Source: Helicobacteraceae bacterium (GTDB taxonomy: Bacteria; Campylobacterota; Campylobacteria; Campylobacterales; Helicobacteraceae). Taken from it: 5,720 nucleotides of DNA. Below, piece after piece: positions 5,588 through 5,720 of the stretch. The position numbers were made by a program, and so were the translations under genes. The DNA lies in NCBI GenBank assembly GCA_029258405.1, contig JARHYY010000053.1, forward strand, positions 1-5,720, given 5' to 3'. The notes under the pieces are model-generated. The model was not told the origin of the DNA, ran no database searches, and was given only the letters and a program-made list of their open reading frames with translations. How positions within the stretch are numbered: position 1 is the stretch's first letter; each line of letters begins with the position of its first letter.

Positions 5588-5617
5588 AAAAAACTCTTAA
5601 AGCCTAAGCTTTAAGAG
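5588..5617 (-). terminator. Intrinsic terminator, minus orientation
   Basis: A perfect 10-bp stem is formed by CTCTTAAAGC (5594-5603) and GCTTTAAGAG (5608-5617) around a 4-nt loop. On the minus strand it is followed directly by six T (plus-strand A run 5588-5593). This is the classic Rho-independent layout and the strongest such signal in the window. It implies a minus-strand gene entering from beyond the right edge. The plus-strand side has no T run. Confidence 0.65.
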
Positions 5618-5720
5618 AGAATGGATGATGATGGAAAAGTTAATTTCTTAACCAAACAAGCAGAGCAAAAGCTTATATCCCCTATAATAGCTTTTGCATC
5701 TATCTTGCTCTTCATGACTA
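5611..5720 (-). CDS. Possible 3' end of an unidentified minus-strand gene (strand uncertain)
   Basis: A minus-strand frame is open from the right edge to a TAA at 5611-5613, giving about 35 residues ending in TFPSSSILS. The stop lies inside the first arm of the terminator hairpin at 5588-5617, which supports a gene ending here. No family is recognisable from so short a tail. The opposite strand is also open: ATG 5621 to the edge reads MDDDGKVNFLTKQAEQKL, then a hydrophobic stretch. That looks like a protein N-terminus with a membrane segment but has no well-placed Shine-Dalgarno site. Purine content at first codon positions is about equal in the two frames (22 of 35 against 21 of 33), so it does not discriminate. 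The terminator tips me toward minus. Confidence 0.35.
   Translation of the reverse strand, partial: VMKSKIDAKAIIGDISFCSACLVKKLTFPSSSILS

Larger units (their letters stand above)
4999..5610. other. AT-rich gene-poor region downstream of tmk
   Basis: No open frame with a start, ribosome-binding site and recognisable protein is visible on either strand. Contents I can point to are a 12-bp palindrome ATTGAATTCAAT at 5012-5023 and a C-rich patch at 5076-5100 (G-rich on the minus strand). There is also a poor hairpin AGC/GCT with six T (5132-5149) that might end the tmk operon. The right copy of the dispersed repeat lies at 5268-5402, a 9-bp inverted repeat at 5444-5475, and a terminator hairpin at the right end. 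The word CTCTTAGCAT occurs at the tmk stop (4992-5001) and again at 5232-5241. Confidence 0.6.

Overview
The window looks like a chromosomal segment from a Helicobacter or close campylobacterotal relative, and an enterohepatic Helicobacter is my best guess. The DNA is very AT-rich. The proteins read as full-length Helicobacter-type homologues. From memory, two gene neighbourhoods of H. pylori are recognisable: acpS-fliL, and flgA-ubiX-coaD-tmk. Species was not determined, because no search could be run.

Layout. Positions 1-822 hold no convincing gene. They are AT-rich and contain degenerate direct repeats and short palindromes. Positions 823-2349 carry a minus-strand operon, in transcription order fliL (flagellar stator and basal-body membrane protein), acpS (holo-ACP synthase) and a LOG-family nucleotide phosphoribohydrolase. 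Positions 2350-2465 are a short divergent promoter region. Positions 2466-4998 carry a tightly packed plus-strand operon: flgA (P-ring chaperone), ubiX (flavin prenyltransferase), coaD (phosphopantetheine adenylyltransferase) and tmk (dTMP kinase). Intergenic gaps are 10 nt or less, and coaD-tmk overlap by 17 nt. Positions 4999-5610 are a second AT-rich region without a clear gene. The window ends at a strong minus-strand terminator-like hairpin (5588-5617) and a fragment of coding sequence whose strand is uncertain.

Function. Each divergent operon begins with a flagellar gene (fliL, flgA) followed by housekeeping cofactor or nucleotide genes. The two share a theme: CoaD makes dephospho-CoA on the route to CoA, and AcpS uses CoA as donor to activate acyl carrier protein.

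The least explained part is the pair of gene-poor flanks. A repeat of about 130 bp at 365-495 recurs in the same orientation at 5268-5402. It has a 28-nt core with one mismatch, and two more decayed relatives lie at about 1-80 and 161-225. I see no defence system, CRISPR array, transposase, tRNA or rRNA. The coding block itself is ordinary core genome.
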